Assembly: GCA_950295325.1 (NCBI GenBank)
Contig: OX485803.1
Span: 39,635,554 to 39,699,553 of the forward strand
DNA: 64,000 bases
Source: Polytrichum commune
Lineage: Eukaryota; Streptophyta; Polytrichopsida; Polytrichales; Polytrichaceae
Direction: 5' to 3'
The first letter of the stretch is position 1, and the number at the start of each line of letters is the position of its first letter. Shown in pieces: positions 12,596-25,504 of the stretch. Both the position numbers and the translations under genes were made by a program. A model generated the notes under the pieces. That model saw only the letters and a program-made list of their open reading frames with translations, had not been told where the DNA came from and ran no database searches.

Positions 12596-13888
12596 GACAC
12601 CAGATGTGCAAAGAGGAGCGTCTCTCCATCCATAACAGATTTCTCATCCAATCTAGCAACAGAGTTATTAAATCTCGTCACAGTCTTTCATCCGTGAAGA
12701 CGCGATATCATCCATAATTCTCTATTTTGTCTATGAGCTGATCGGTTATAAGTTAACTGGGTAGGGGTAAGTTAGGTCTGGCCGATTCGGTTAGCTTCCC
12801 TAATCGGACACCTATTTTTGGTTCCTAATCGGTAAGTGTGTACAATCGCTCTAGTTCGGCAGGTGAGTAACAATATCTTACATGTTGATTTAGCCGCCAC
12901 CTTGATGATATTTGGGTTAGTCATCTTTGCAAAAACAAACTACACTCACCATCCTTCATAATTAGAAGTGTTATCCACCGAGCTATGACACGCTTGAATT
13001 TTGTGGGCGAGGTGGGCAAATTAGGAGGTGGCATGTGACTATGAGGTGCCAACCAACTTGTTTTGTGGATATTGTATAATGAAAAGCTACAATAACTTTG
13101 GCAACATTTTATCTTACTTGTGACCACTTTAGTGACATGACACCAATCAATATTGGGATTAAACTTGGTTTTCATTGGCAAATGACCCGTGTAAAATCTG
13201 CTAGTGATGTCATCCACTTACACAACATTGAACAATGGAAGAGTTAACACTAGATTGGGAAGTAGAAAATCTTTGATTCCAAAGCCTAGAACAACACATT
13301 CCTCGAATCATATTTCATCGATTTCAAATCCTTTGGTTCCAATTCGCAAACTGCTAACCTACTCAAGCTTCTAATGCTCCAATCCATCAACTGGATGATT
13401 CCACAAGGTTGGAGATGTCCATATTAGCCTCATCTACTTTAGGTGGATTACTTATCACTCCTTCGGCTTGTCATCCACTCTCCTCTCATTAGTTATCTAG
13501 TCCCTAATTGGACTTGCTTGAATTTTTGTGTTTATTACACATTCCTTACATCCTATAATATTTCCCCTCAAAATCCAACGATGTGATAGATGAAACGATG
13601 ATGTGGTAGTTGCCCTCCCGACTAATATATAGCCCAATTTTGAACCACTCTCACCGCTAATATGGCAAAATCGCATTGGCTTAGAGCATGGCTTATAAAG
13701 TTATCCTCAATTGGACATGAGTGGCCATCTAGTATTTGGAGGTGCATCATGTCCTTGATGGAAGCTATTGGCCGGAAACTCTCAAGTTTCAACAAAATAT
13801 TACATATAAGTTATAGACATGTTGGCGGTAATCTTCTGCTTTTGTAGAAATCTAGGCTAAAGGTCATCCATCCTTCACGCGATTCACA
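12596..13888. other. Intergenic DNA between a minus-strand and a plus-strand gene
   Basis: The first ~150 bases upstream of 12595 should hold the promoter and leader of the minus-strand membrane-protein gene. The remainder is AT-rich and I recognise no gene, terminal repeats or structured RNA in it. Confidence 0.5.
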
Positions 13889-14323
13889 TTGTTCGTCCTC
13901 TTCCTATTCCTCCCTGCAATGCTGAGTCCGTGGAGCGACTGCTGCCGCTGGAAGCATGTTGCGAAATCCATTCTCTCTATGAATCGAAGCGCAATTACGT
14001 CATCCGAATCGTCACGTTCGATACTTCAGAAAATCAGCTCCCTTGCTGCACCAAATTCAGTGAAATGGATGAGTTACGACGGAGACTTCGCAGCTGCAAC
14101 CACAGTAAGTTCAAGCCAAACTCACTCCAATCCTCAAGCGCTTGCCAAATTCTGAGGCAAAATTATCCCATCGGCCGCAGCTCGCAGGTTTGGTAATGTG
14201 CATTTGTAACAGGTATCAGTGAATCGGAGACCGCCTTCTTCCACTGATATTAGTTCAGGATTTTCCATTATCGCTGATGCAGACAACTTGGTGAAGGCTA
14301 GGGCAGGGCGAGAAAGATTGTGA
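13889..14323 (+). CDS. Candidate two-exon small protein, unrecognised
   Basis: Exon 13889-14104 ends at a strong donor (GTAAGTT). The next acceptor (TTGTAACAG, exon from 14213) continues in the same phase to TGA 14321-14323, giving 108 residues, or 98 from the internal Met at 13919. The N-terminal half is rich in Ser, Arg and Lys with few acids and could be a mitochondrial presequence. I recognise no family. It may instead be leader sequence of the gene that starts 299 bp downstream. Confidence 0.3.
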
Positions 14324-14621
14324 TGCTTCTTTGAAGTTCATCTGAAGAGGAATTAGAGGACATTCCCCCTCAAATTCCTAATCCGGATCGTACTTGCCGT
14401 TGAGGCTTTGAAATTCATCTGAAGAAAATCAGAGGACAGCCTCCCGCAATAGCCTGGTTCGGATCCCAGTTGCTGTTGTCATTGGAAATTCCCAAAGTGC
14501 TCTGCAAGGGGAGGTAAGGTTAGGGTCATGTGGCAACATCTTTGCGGATGTGCGACATGTGAGTGCGGAAATTGAGATATTAGGAACTGGAGCGGAGGCA
14601 GAGGATTGAGCGTGTGGAGAA

Positions 14622-17261
14622 ATGGGGAGGGTATTGGTGACGGGCGCTTCGGGGTACCTCGGTAGTAGACTGTGCATTGCCCTTGTGCACGCGGGCCACT
14701 CCGTTGTAGCACTCGTGCGGAAGACAAGCGTGGTGGACAGCTTGCCCCCCGAGGTGGAGCTCGCAGATGGCGACATCCGGGATGCGGATAGTGTGCGGGA
14801 AGCTTGCGCGGGATGCGACTATGTCATCCATACTGCCGCCCTCGTCGGCTCCTGGTTGCCTGATTCCTCCCAGTTCGTCAAAGTATGCAAAACATCATCA
14901 TCTTCTCACACCTCAGTCCTACACCAATTTATGCACATTCATGCTAGATGAGTTAGGGCTTAGTTTCGAGGCACTTCTCGAATGTGGGGATCCTTTTACT
15001 GTCTTCGAGCATGGTAGTTTGTGTCCGCGTTGCATGCTAAATAGGGCGAACTTTGGGTTTTTGTTTTCCTACTTCAGGGTTTTGTCTTATCTCTCCTGGA
15101 TCTTATCTCTTCATGTGGTTGTGTCGATGGAATTAAGGTCTTAGTACGTTCCATGCTATACATCAACAATTTGCTCGAGTTTTCTTCCCGTTACCTCGAA
15201 ATACCAGTAGCAGACACTCATTAAGACAAGGATATAATTACTTTCGGAATGGAACTGATGAAATTCATCAATGGGGATATATGTCATGGGAGGTGGCTCC
15301 TTCCATGCAGATTGTTGTGGATGGCTTGCTGCATGTGTGATTTGTGTTCTGTTTCATTCTAATTTCTGGCTGCTTTGGATCAACTCTCTCTTGATTATTA
15401 TTTTATGATTTTGCACTTACCTTGATTTGTGGGCGTTGATGTATGAACATCAAGCTTACACGCATGCATATATATATATATATATATATATCTATATGTA
15501 TGTCATCCTTGCATGCTGAACGTTACCTTCTTGTTTTTAAATCGAAAAGTCTCACCTGGTGTTTTGGAATGGCTTGTGGTACCAGGTTAATGTGAGTGGG
15601 TTGAAGAATGTAGTAGAAGCTGTCAAGGCCCATCCCAGCGTGAAGAAGCTCATTTTCACATCTTCGTTTTTCGCTCTGGGCCCGACAGATGGTTATGTTG
15701 CAGATGAAACTCAGGTGTTGGAAATCTTGCCCTGTCCTCTAGATTCTTCTATAGATGATGCATAGACCGTGAAAACCATGTCACACGGTTTTGTAGTTCC
15801 ACCTTATTTCTGTTCATGGGTGTGTGCAAAACATGATCGCAACCATTCCACTGATTTAGGTTTGCCTTGCAGAAGTGTGTTAACCATACTAAATTTGTAG
15901 ATCACTAGTATTTCCAATTTCAGTTGATCAAATTTCATTGCAGAGCTGAAATTCTCGACACAACAGTCATGCTTTTCGCCAGTGGAAATATGAGGTGCTT
16001 CTTTGTTTTTTAGAGTTGTTCATGAGAGCAATGTTGGGAAATGTGCAGTTTCACTCAAAAAAATTTTACTGCTCACCATATGAGGAGTCAAAGGTTCTTG
16101 CCGACGACGTTGCTCAAGAAGCTATGCAACAGGGGGTGCCGATCATTGCTTTGTACCCAGGAATGATTTATGGCCCTGGCAAACTCACCAAAGGAAATTC
16201 TCTGGCAGAGATTGTAATGGACACACTCCTTTTACTATCTGTGTCTCTTAGCCTCTGAGTCTATCATGCATCCGTTTCGGCTGAGCACTTAGGAATAAGG
16301 ATAAGAATACCATGTTGTTTGTATTTTTGTTTCTGGAGAGGACTAGTGCGGCAAATTGCTAATTGCAGAATGAATTTTGTCAAGCCATGCTATCTATATA
16401 TGATGGGTGGAATTATTTGGAAAGACTCATGGCCTTAATACTGTGAAATGGTTGATATATGACAATGGCATTATTCCTTGCAACTCAGGGTCGGGATGGC
16501 TGTTCTGTTTGCAGATGATTGAACGATTCAATGGCCGCATGCCTGGTTACCTTGGCAATGGAAATGATAGATTTTCCTTATGCCATATAGATGATGTGGT
16601 AGTTGGACACCTCACAGCAATCAACGTAGGCAAGATTGGAGAGAGATACCTGCTGTGTGGTGAGAATATATCCTTAACTCACATCTTCAACCTTGCTGCG
16701 AGCTTGACAAACACAGCACCTCCCAAGTTTCAGCTACCCTATTGGCTCTTAGTATGTGCTGGTCGTTTGTGTGAGTTATGGTCCTCTTTTGGTGCATGGA
16801 GCGGCATCAGTCACCAAACTCCCTTCATAACCAGCCATGTAAGTTATCCAAGTGCCGTGCCTCAAGTCCCATGATGGACAATTTGCTTGTGTAACATGAA
16901 AATAAATGTCCAGTTAATTGTAGGTGCATAGATTACTGTTGTGGTCATCTTCATCAAATACAAGAATTCAAAGTATCAAAAGCTTGGAATTCCAGGATGT
17001 CTACAAACTAATGTGCTCACAGAATGTCAAGTTTCTTGACTCCAATGCTTCACTTATTGCATTTCTGCACCTGCCAAGAACCTCATATTTGACAGCAATG
17101 CGGAATGTTGATTTGTGCAGAGTGTAGAAATTTCAAAGCACCAGTGGGCATACTCGAGTGAGAAGGCAGAAAGGGAGCTGAGCTACAAGTCGCGACCGTT
17201 TGAAGAAGGCCTGTTAGAGCTCCTCACCTGGCTGAGAACAACTGGCAAAATTAAGTTTTAG
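14622..17261 (+). CDS. FLDH: FLDH-like farnesol dehydrogenase (extended SDR, NAD(P)-dependent)
   Basis: Five exons join in phase 0: 14622-14882, 15586-15714, 16049-16213, 16515-16838 and 17121-17261, giving 339 residues, the size of Arabidopsis FLDH. The dinucleotide-binding motif GASGYLG is at 8-14 right after the start Met, and the catalytic Y-x3-K pair is Tyr141/Lys145 (SPYEESK), with TSSF at 112-115 giving the catalytic Ser. Other family blocks are the [26 protein letters not shown] and [17 protein letters not shown] segments and a C-terminal [16 protein letters not shown] block. FLDH oxidises farnesol to farnesal in the isoprenoid-salvage route and dampens ABA signalling in Arabidopsis; the same function here is inferred from similarity. 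Related dihydroflavonol reductase-like SDRs are the alternative. Confidence 0.92.
15468..15490. repeat. (TA)n microsatellite in FLDH intron 1
   Basis: About 11 TA dinucleotides, about 95 bp before the exon 2 acceptor. Confidence 0.9.
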
Positions 17262-19419
17262 GAGAGTTGGTGCCAACTTTGTGATCCCTGTGGTGAAGAA
17301 CCACTGCAATAAAAAATTATCAAAGGGAGGGCCACTTACAGAGGATCTTCACAATATGAGAGGTAAATCCATTTCCATAATGGATGGTATACTGAGAGCT
17401 ATCAGCCCACATTGAAAAACTTGTGTTTAGGGCTCTTTGAATTTTGTTGCTGCCGGCAGGATAATGGTCTCACCTTGGTTGTCCATTGATCAGCAGAACA
17501 GGCAAGAGTTCAGCTCAATGATTAGGATCATGTGCACACATTTACGCGACAGAAAGATGATGATTCCTTGACTCATATCAGAGTTGATCAAAAGCATTGT
17601 AATACAGACACTTCCTTGACTGGTCAGGACGAACTGGTTGTAAAGATAGCTCAACTGGAGCTGTGAGATTTGACACACCTTGAAGATAAATTTGCGAAAT
17701 TTCGTGTGTCTCTTGAATCACAAAGATTACTTAGTACCAATACTGTGGGGTCTAAGTTGTGAGCAGTAAGGAAAAGCAACAGCAATGAGAACCTGTACAT
17801 AGAGAGTGGCTCCTCAAGGTGGCAGATGTTTGAGATTAGGTAGCAAATTGAGTTTAGGTGGATGACAGTTGACCTACATTTGTACAGTTGGCAATCCAAT
17901 TCAAAATGAATCAGAAAAAGAAACTGATGGAGATTTCCAAGTTGATCATGTGAATTGGAAGTAAGTTACAGGGACCTGGTAATAATTGGACATAGATGCT
18001 GGCCTTGCGGTTCATAGCTCAAAATTTGTGCACAATGTACATAAATACTGCACCCTTGTGTGCTTGGAAACAATTTATTTGACTACTTTGTAAGCTTGCA
18101 CCAAATCAGAGCAGTGCGCAACATGTCCACCTCTGCCATTGTTAAAACAACGACATAACTGGAAGTACATTCTCAGTTCCACAATATGTATGATCATGAA
18201 ACCCTAAACCCCAAATCCCCAGAACTGGCAATTTTCTTCATTCAGAGCTGACCTACCTAAGTCATATGTGGGCCTTATGTGGTCACTCTTTGTAACTGGA
18301 CATCTATACTTGAGTCATGCATGGCAAACCTTATAGTTTAGAAAGGACACTGAACAGACATGTGCTACAATGAGATTGGATTATGTGCTGAAAATGTTGA
18401 TATCATTCTAGGTTCAATAGGGAACACAATTGGGCTTAGGGTCTAAGATATGATCACTTCAAGGAAAAGTGAATTTTTACTTTGACCTCTTATAATTTTT
18501 GCATCTCAACTCCAATTCTGAACCTTTGAAGTGACAATCTGCATGATTTGCAAATACTAACCAGATGAGATGGATCAAAATTATCTGTGGAGTTGGAAGT
18601 GCCCATAAGGCCACGTATCTAATTTAGGGGACTAAAGTCGCTCCTCATCCTCTATCATCCAGTACTTACATGGGTGAAACCTTCCTCCCATCAGTTGACA
18701 CTCGGTGAATCTTCTGCCGAGTCTACCACATTCTGTCCCAACTATTTTCACATAGGACCTCTTAAAATCAAGCAAAATCAAGCACTATTGTGAAAAGCCG
18801 GATTTCAGCTCCGCAAGTTACTGAGGGTTATGTCCATAAGTTCGTGTGCACCAGCTGGAAGCACCAAAATCTGTTTAATGTGTAAAGATCTCTGTTCGAA
18901 TGCGAATGTGTAAAATTATGCAGTCACGTAGAATGATGAAGTAAGTAATCAAGGAAGTCTTGTGGCAGACGAGGAATGTCTTGGTTAGTGGCTGAAGCAC
19001 ATCATCGGGCCGCTCCGCCGCACTCTAAATCTTGAATAGAAAGAGTTTCTTGCTAATTGTACGCAAACTACATGAAGGCAGAAGGTAGGTCAGGATTAAG
19101 TCTTACTGATTCTTTTGTAGGCCTCAAACTTATCTGCTGAGTTGTCTCTTGTGTTCCAAATTTCAAGTCCCTGAATTGAAAAACTATCATTGAGGAGTAG
19201 AGTCTGTAGAGTGATGTCAGGTTCAACACTTCAAGTGCGGAAAGGTGATTTCAATTTTGGATTTAATAGGGTCTTGACCAATTGAATATGACACGTGTCG
19301 AATTGCCTCCATAACCTGATGCCACCCTACAGTATTCCGACGCAACCTCTCCACGTCTCATTAGAGTTGCGGTTGCAGCACTCTTAGCAACGTTGTTGTA
19401 GGTTGAATTGTAGGAAACC
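17262..19419. other. FLDH 3' flank and intergenic DNA
   Basis: No coding sequence recognised. The first few hundred bases probably include the FLDH 3' UTR and the last few hundred the promoter of the RsmI-type gene. No terminal repeats were spotted by eye. Confidence 0.5.
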
Positions 19420-19450
19420 TTAAACCCTAAAACCCTAACCTTAAACCCTA
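19420..19450 (+). promoter_or_regulatory. Telo-box cluster upstream of the RsmI-type gene
   Basis: Three AAACCCTA-like units (TTAAACCCTAA, AAACCCTAACC, TTAAACCCTA) lie 46-76 bp before the start codon. Telo-boxes (AAACCCTAA) are a known plant promoter or leader element of ribosomal-protein and translation-machinery genes expressed in dividing cells. The downstream product modifies rRNA, so the context fits. Confidence 0.65.
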
Positions 19451-19495
19451 TTTCTTGTGCAATAACGTGAAAATCGACCAGGGTGAGGAGGAGAA

Positions 19496-22400
19496 ATGCT
19501 GATGAGGATGTCGACAACGTTGTTATCACACCAAGCCACATGCCGTTTCACTTCTTCTACCGCAATTCTTCAATTACCTCAATCATTTGTCAACGCGTTG
19601 GCATCTAATAATGTATGGCGTACCACTTCTATTCTGCATTCTGGTATTAATAAGCAACCGAAATGTAGGAGTGACTCCTCCTTTACGAACTTAAGGAATG
19701 AAAGATTCTTCTGTGCGAGCTCCATGAGCGGGCAGGGACTTGCAGATTTGCTGCGTGTGGAGGAATGTGTGGAGGATGTGAATGATAGGGATAATGATAA
19801 TATTTCATTGTTGGCTGGGTATGAAGACGATGAAGACGAGGAGGCTGTGAGGCAGAGCACCGCAAAGGTGAGTTTCATGCCTCAGAACAAATTAATTAAC
19901 AACAGATGATTCACTCTTGGTTTTCACTTGACCTTGTGGCGATGTTGGTTAATTGCAAACATCTACTGAAACACAGAAATATATATGAATTGTTTCTTTC
20001 TTATAGGGGAAATTAGAAGGGGGACTTTACTTGGTGGCAACACCTATAGGCAACTTGGAAGATATGACTTTTCGGTAAGTAGTTTTTTCTACATCATTCC
20101 AATTTATTGATCTTCTTGCATTGAAGAACGAGAGTAGGTTTACTGGTACTTACCAGGGGCGGATAGGATGAACACAAAAGTGTCAATTTTGTGGCAGGGT
20201 GGACTAGTTGAACCTGCTACATTTCTTATTTCCCTGGTTAGAGAGCAAAGAGAAGTGCATATTGTGGGATATATATTCCTCAAGAACCTGTTGGGATAAA
20301 GAAACATATATGGGGAGCTGTATCGCATTCAACACATCCAAGGCTTGTCACTGAGATTAATTTCCTGCTCATGTTGTTACAAAGCTAGATAACCATAGGC
20401 AAGCTCTTCTCATATGGAAGAGCCATGAATTAGAAAATTTAGAATGACCAGTCTTTCAATCACAAATTTGTTGCTCAAGGGCTGGTTCAAACTCTATGAT
20501 GGATGCCTAACTTGTGGTACTCCAGAATCATGTAAATGTAAATTTCTAGATTGATTCTTCTGTTGAATCTGATGTGGTCTGGGTGTTCTAGAGCGGTACG
20601 TGTTCTAAAATCAGCAGAGGTAATACTGGCTGAGGATACAAGACACTCAGCAAGGCTCTTGCAGCACTATGGTATCACCACTCCAATGGTTAGCACCTCT
20701 AACTATCATCACTTTTTATTTTTCTTCTGAGAAATACTTGTAGTTTTGATGAGAGAGTATGGAATATGCTTCCAATCTCCAGATCGACCATTTCTTTTTA
20801 TTTATTCCTGGTTGTTTTTATAGACTTGGAATTTGAGGGGTACTGTGAAAATCGTGGGTGCACAGATGAGCTATCATAAATTCAATGAATTTGCAAGACG
20901 AGATGCCACGGTGCAGCGCCTGAAGCTTGGTGGCATCTTAGCTCTCATAAGTGATGCAGGAATGCCCGGCATCAGTGATCCTGGCACTGACCTTGTATGT
21001 ATGCAGTTTATTTGTTTTTATTTTATTTTATTTCAGTGAGTGATTTTCTTCTGATGCCATGAATTTCAGAAAACATAATCATCACGAGTAATTAAGTGCG
21101 AAATTGTCATAGTTTGCATTGTCACTGTACAGAAAAATATAGAACACAGATAGGAATGTAATGTTCAATTAACCACTCCATGGACATCTCATACTTCAGG
21201 ACAATTGAGGTACTAATTTGTCTTTGTTGCAGCATTTTGAACAATTAGAACATCAAATATTACCTATCCACAGTGATATTCTCATTGTGATGTCTCAAGA
21301 AGCGGCATGGGCTTATATTCCTACAAAAGTTTGGACAACATCATTGCAGTCTTCTTGACATGCGCCACCTTAAGTTTTCCAAGTTCATTGGGTGTGGTGT
21401 GTGACGTGGCTTGTTTTAGAAGTATGATGATTGTACTTCAATAAATTAGATTTGGTCAGTCTCCCACCTTATGATTTGCTGTGCAGGTAAGGGCATGTGT
21501 GGAGTCTAATGTTCGTGTGCATCCAGTTCCTGGTGCTTCTGCTGTAATAACTGCCTTGGTTGCTTCTGGTCTACCAACAGAAGAGTTTTCTTTCGGTGGG
21601 TGACGTTTGTTTTATGGTGATTGTTTAGGCTTTCATTGTTCTTCCCAATTTGCTTGAAACTGACTTTGTTGTTCCCTATCCTCAACGGTAAGTCGTAGGT
21701 TTTTTGGGATTGTGAACTTAGTCAATAGGTTGTAGGGAATTTGGGGTTTGGTGGGATTTTATACAGCTTGTGTCTGTGAGACCACTACATTGGAGACATT
21801 ATTACTGTCACCAAGGCACTGCTATGTATGTTAATCAAATCAAGGGTTGTTTGTGCAGTTGGATTTTTACCAACAGAGACAACGACCAGGAGGAAGAAAC
21901 TTGAGGTTGTATCTAAGCAGACGGCCACTCAAATATTCTATGTACCTCCTCACAAGTTGAGGAAGATATTAGATGACTGTGTATCAGCTTTTGGAGCATC
22001 AAGGTAACATACTATTATTTAGCCCATTTTGGTGGATTATGCTTGCAATGACCGTGTCATGTTAGTTGCCTACTTTCATTGTTTGCCTTTTTTTCAATTA
22101 GTCTTGTATATTTTGTGTGGGACCAATACTTATTTGGAGTCATTATCTTAGTCCAGTAATTGAAGGCTATGACAAGCATTATATAGGCGTGGCTATGTTG
22201 CATTGAAGATTCTCTTTGGTCAATTCTCATCTGGTGACATTGTTCTTGCTGGAGACGTCTTGTTGCCTCACATTTGGTGCAACTTGGAGCTAATACGAGT
22301 AATCAGAACCTCATGTTGGACAAACGGCCCTGATTTTGACATGGTTGGGGGCTGTGGCTTGTACTAGGCGGTGTGTGCTTGCAAGAGAAATGACCAAATA

Positions 22401-23574
22401 TCATGAAGAGGTGACTTGCAGACTTCACAATTTGTCTTCAGCATTAGATATTTGTTTGACATGTTGTTCAATGAGAGACCTGGAGCCCAACCCTATATTC
22501 ATATTTTGGAAGGTTGAAACGAAGGAAAGATTACTGAGAGCTCCATGCACGTTCAATATAAGTTATGCAGGTTATACAATTTTCTTCTTATGCTGTATAA
22601 TCCTTAAATGAACAGATACTTGTTAGTCTGCCTGATGGGTCTTAACCTCTCACTTGATCGTTGTAATTTATGTTTGTACCTTGATAGATATTATATCATA
22701 TTTATGTTGTCTGATGTGATAAAATTATTGTTCAATTGTCCTCCAGTTCTGGCGAGGTACTCTTGAGCAGGCACAAGAGGAGTTCAAAGAGCGAGTGTCG
22801 CGTGGGGAAATGACACTTGTCATTGAAGGTCTTTCAGAGGATGCTGCTCAAGAACTGCCCTCAGAGGAGGATATTGAATCTGAACTCCAAATTCTTTTGG
22901 CCTCTGGGGTCAGCCCCTCTGAGGTCTGCAAGGCTCAACTTATTCAAAAGCTTAGCCTTTAAAGGACCAGGGGTGTACACAGGATACACGATGATTAGTA
23001 TGAACCCCAGCAAGTATTGGAATAATATTTTATTTGGTCTATGATATTAAATCCATATTCAGCACGGCCTATTAAAAAGAAGAGGAAGTGAACATAAAAT
23101 GATATGTGACAGGGGTGATTAAATATATGTGGTATGTATTTGAGTCTAGGTCATTTAATACGAGCTCAAGTCTCCCTATAATACATTTTACATATATGTA
23201 TGTTGTGAGTGGAATAATGCATATGATAAATGGGCTAGTTTTAATTAAGGTCACTTTTGACACTCTTAGCCTAAATATCAATAGGTAATCCTAAACCCTC
23301 CATGACACCTTGAGGCCCAGAATGGGCCTCTTAGACTTTTAAAGGTTAAACCAAATGGGTTAAAGATTCTGGGACGAACTGTATCAATTGGTTTAGAATT
23401 GAAGTCATATAAGCATCTTTGATTTTTATTTTTTTATCATTGGCTGTATTATTTTTCCCAAATCGGCTGAGATTGATTAGTAATGTGTTGCAGGCGAGCA
23501 GGCGAATTGTGGAGAATACAGGCATGAGGAGGAAGATGGTGTACTCACTGGCTCTGAAATTATCAAAAAGGTGA
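19496..23574 (+). CDS. rsmI: Organellar 16S-type rRNA 2'-O-methyltransferase, RsmI family
   Basis: Nine exons join in phase: 19496-19867, 20007-20074, 20592-20688, 20866-20994, 21487-21595, 21859-22003, 22368-22410, 22747-22923 and 23494-23574, giving 406 residues. The core is a tetrapyrrole-methylase-fold RsmI: VATPIGNLED (134-143), LAEDTRHS (159-166), SDAGMPGISDPG (208-219, Met where Thr is usual), then VPGASA, VGFLP, AREMTK and FWRGTL. The last exon adds the RsmI tail (TGMRRKMVYSLALK). Bacterial RsmI methylates the 2'-OH of C1402 in the 16S decoding centre; plants target the homologue to plastids or mitochondria. About 120 N-terminal residues precede the catalytic core; the first ~40 are rich in Ser and Thr without acids, as in a transit peptide. 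Failure to splice intron 8 would end translation 15 codons after exon 8. Confidence 0.93.
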
Positions 23575-23683
23575 TCAATGCCATTTGGCCATGCTTTCGA
23601 AAACCCATTTTATGACATTAAGCAGCGAAAGACCTGTAAGGTAATTGGGCCTAAAACAGATGCTTGTAGGTTTTCACCCACTT

Positions 23684-24000
23684 AGGATATTAAACACGCG
23701 ATTAGTACAAGATGATTAGAAAATTCAAATTGGAGCCGTAGCTATTTTCCTCATATTTGTTGGAGCTCAAGTGAATATCTGATTTTGATCATTATCAAAA
23801 GTGAAGATTCTCTTCTTAAATGATCATATAGATCCCCTCATCATGTTGACTATTGGATGTAGAGTAGTTAACAAATTTGAGCACATAGTCCAATCTCTTT
23901 TTAAATACATGATGTGTATTTTGGTGTCCATCTTAGGTCCACACCTTTCCATACACCACTCAAATATAGGTGTCCGATTAGTATAAGTAACCAAATCAGG
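23684..24000 (+). repeat. Dispersed ~315-bp repeat R315, copy 1
   Basis: This stretch matches 39804-40120 and 42679-42992 along its length, in the same orientation. Shared blocks include CACGCGATTAGTACAAGATG-like at the start, GTGAAGATTCTC and TGTTGACTATTG in the middle, and GTAACCAAATCAGG-like at the end. No open frame and no terminal inverted repeats are visible. It lies ~110 bp downstream of the RsmI stop codon. Confidence 0.75.
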
Positions 24001-25504
24001 CCTTCTAACTTTAGTTCCAATTATTCAAGTAGACACAATTCAGGTGAGGATTTCAACATTCTACCACTTTGTAATCAAGTTGCAATTTTCTCAATCCCAG
24101 GGTGTGTAGTTCTGTGTCTATCAAGTCTTGATGTTGTTATGACATGGATCACTGAAACAATGTATCCTGTTTTTGTTTGTTTATCTAGCTCTTGAGGTTG
24201 ACCAAGTGGTTTGAGCTAACATTCATATTCTGAAATGACAGAAATAATCAAACACTTGTAAAGGCATTCATATGAATCTTGTACGCATTTACAATAGATC
24301 AAGAGAATGACCAAAATTTGTAATCTGGGCCCAGCTTGAGGCTTATACCTCTGTTTTAAAGAGAGTAAAATTGTTAGTGGGTGAGGATGTTGAACGTTCC
24401 TATGTCTTCAAATTTTATTAATTATTTCACACTCAATGGTGAACTCAATTAAGGAATGACCACACATGGACTTCCACTAAACATGACTAAATCAAGGGAG
24501 GTCCAATTTTCAATCTGGGATTTGTTAATGTTTCATCATAGATCTGCTAATGCAAGATAAATTTGAAGACGTAAATCTGATCAATAGCAGATGGGGAACA
24601 ACAAAGCGAACCAAATAACACCTGCATACCTTAGGTACAAACAACCAAGAGAGAATGATCAGACTTGGGACAAACACAGGTACCTGTGTCATATATGTCC
24701 ATTTCCAGTTAAATTAGACACCATTACCCACACAAAAGACGATGAGAGCTGCATAATGGATGACTCAAGTCTAAACATCTAGGATGGTACACATAAAAAT
24801 GTACAAGTTGCACCAATCTCAAGAATTCAGATGTCAAGCGTGGCATACACAGAGCAAAATAAAGTGCATCTTTTGCTTCAACGCCCCATGGCACAAAGAC
24901 TTTGCTAGAGAGATTATAGCTACAAGATTTCTCGCCCACATTCCAAGTTGAAAGCAATTCCAGAACACCTGTGGGCAATTTTTAAGCTCTATTCTACACC
25001 TTGTATTGCCTTTCTTTCTCGAGGCTGTGCACAGCTCGAAGACTACAAAAAGCACTTCAGGTGAGAACCACAGCACCTCCTATCAGACCAAAATGGTACC
25101 CTTAATGTGTTCCTAGTATTCACAACCTCTTACAAAAAATGCAGTAACTTGGATCCCACAAACTAGGCAGACCAAAACAAGAGGTTATTTATAAGTTTTT
25201 TTTTTCTGTTAATTTCTCTGCTTGAACTCAATCCACAATTCCACCCACAAGGGAATATTGTTGCAACCAACAAAAGGTGATGACCTTGTGCAAAACATGG
25301 GATCATCTTGTCATCTGTAAAAGCATATGTGATGTTGACATTCACCATCTATGTTATCAACTATGAATTTTCACACCTCTCTGCGCTTGGACAAGATTAG
25401 ATGGATGGATGGATTGCAGTCTTGCAAAGAAACAATAACCTGATTTTTGAAGTGATCTAAAATTACACTGGCGAGTATACCCAAAAAGAATTACAGCGTG
25501 TTGA
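24001..25504. other. Convergent spacer; right part is probably API5 3' UTR
   Basis: Spacer between two genes that converge on it. The part adjoining 25505 should be API5 3' UTR (minus strand). No other gene or repeat recognised. Confidence 0.5.

Noticed and set aside
14767-15144. 125-codon plus-strand frame overlapping FLDH exon 1
   Set aside because: A different frame of exon 1 running into intron 1; a shadow of the FLDH coding sequence.
19420-19450. Interstitial telomere repeat
   Set aside because: Only three imperfect AAACCCTA units near a start codon; better explained as a telo-box promoter element.
19579-19878. 99-codon minus-strand Ser-rich frame
   Set aside because: The antisense of RsmI exon 1, whose acidic stretch reads as Ser runs on the other strand.
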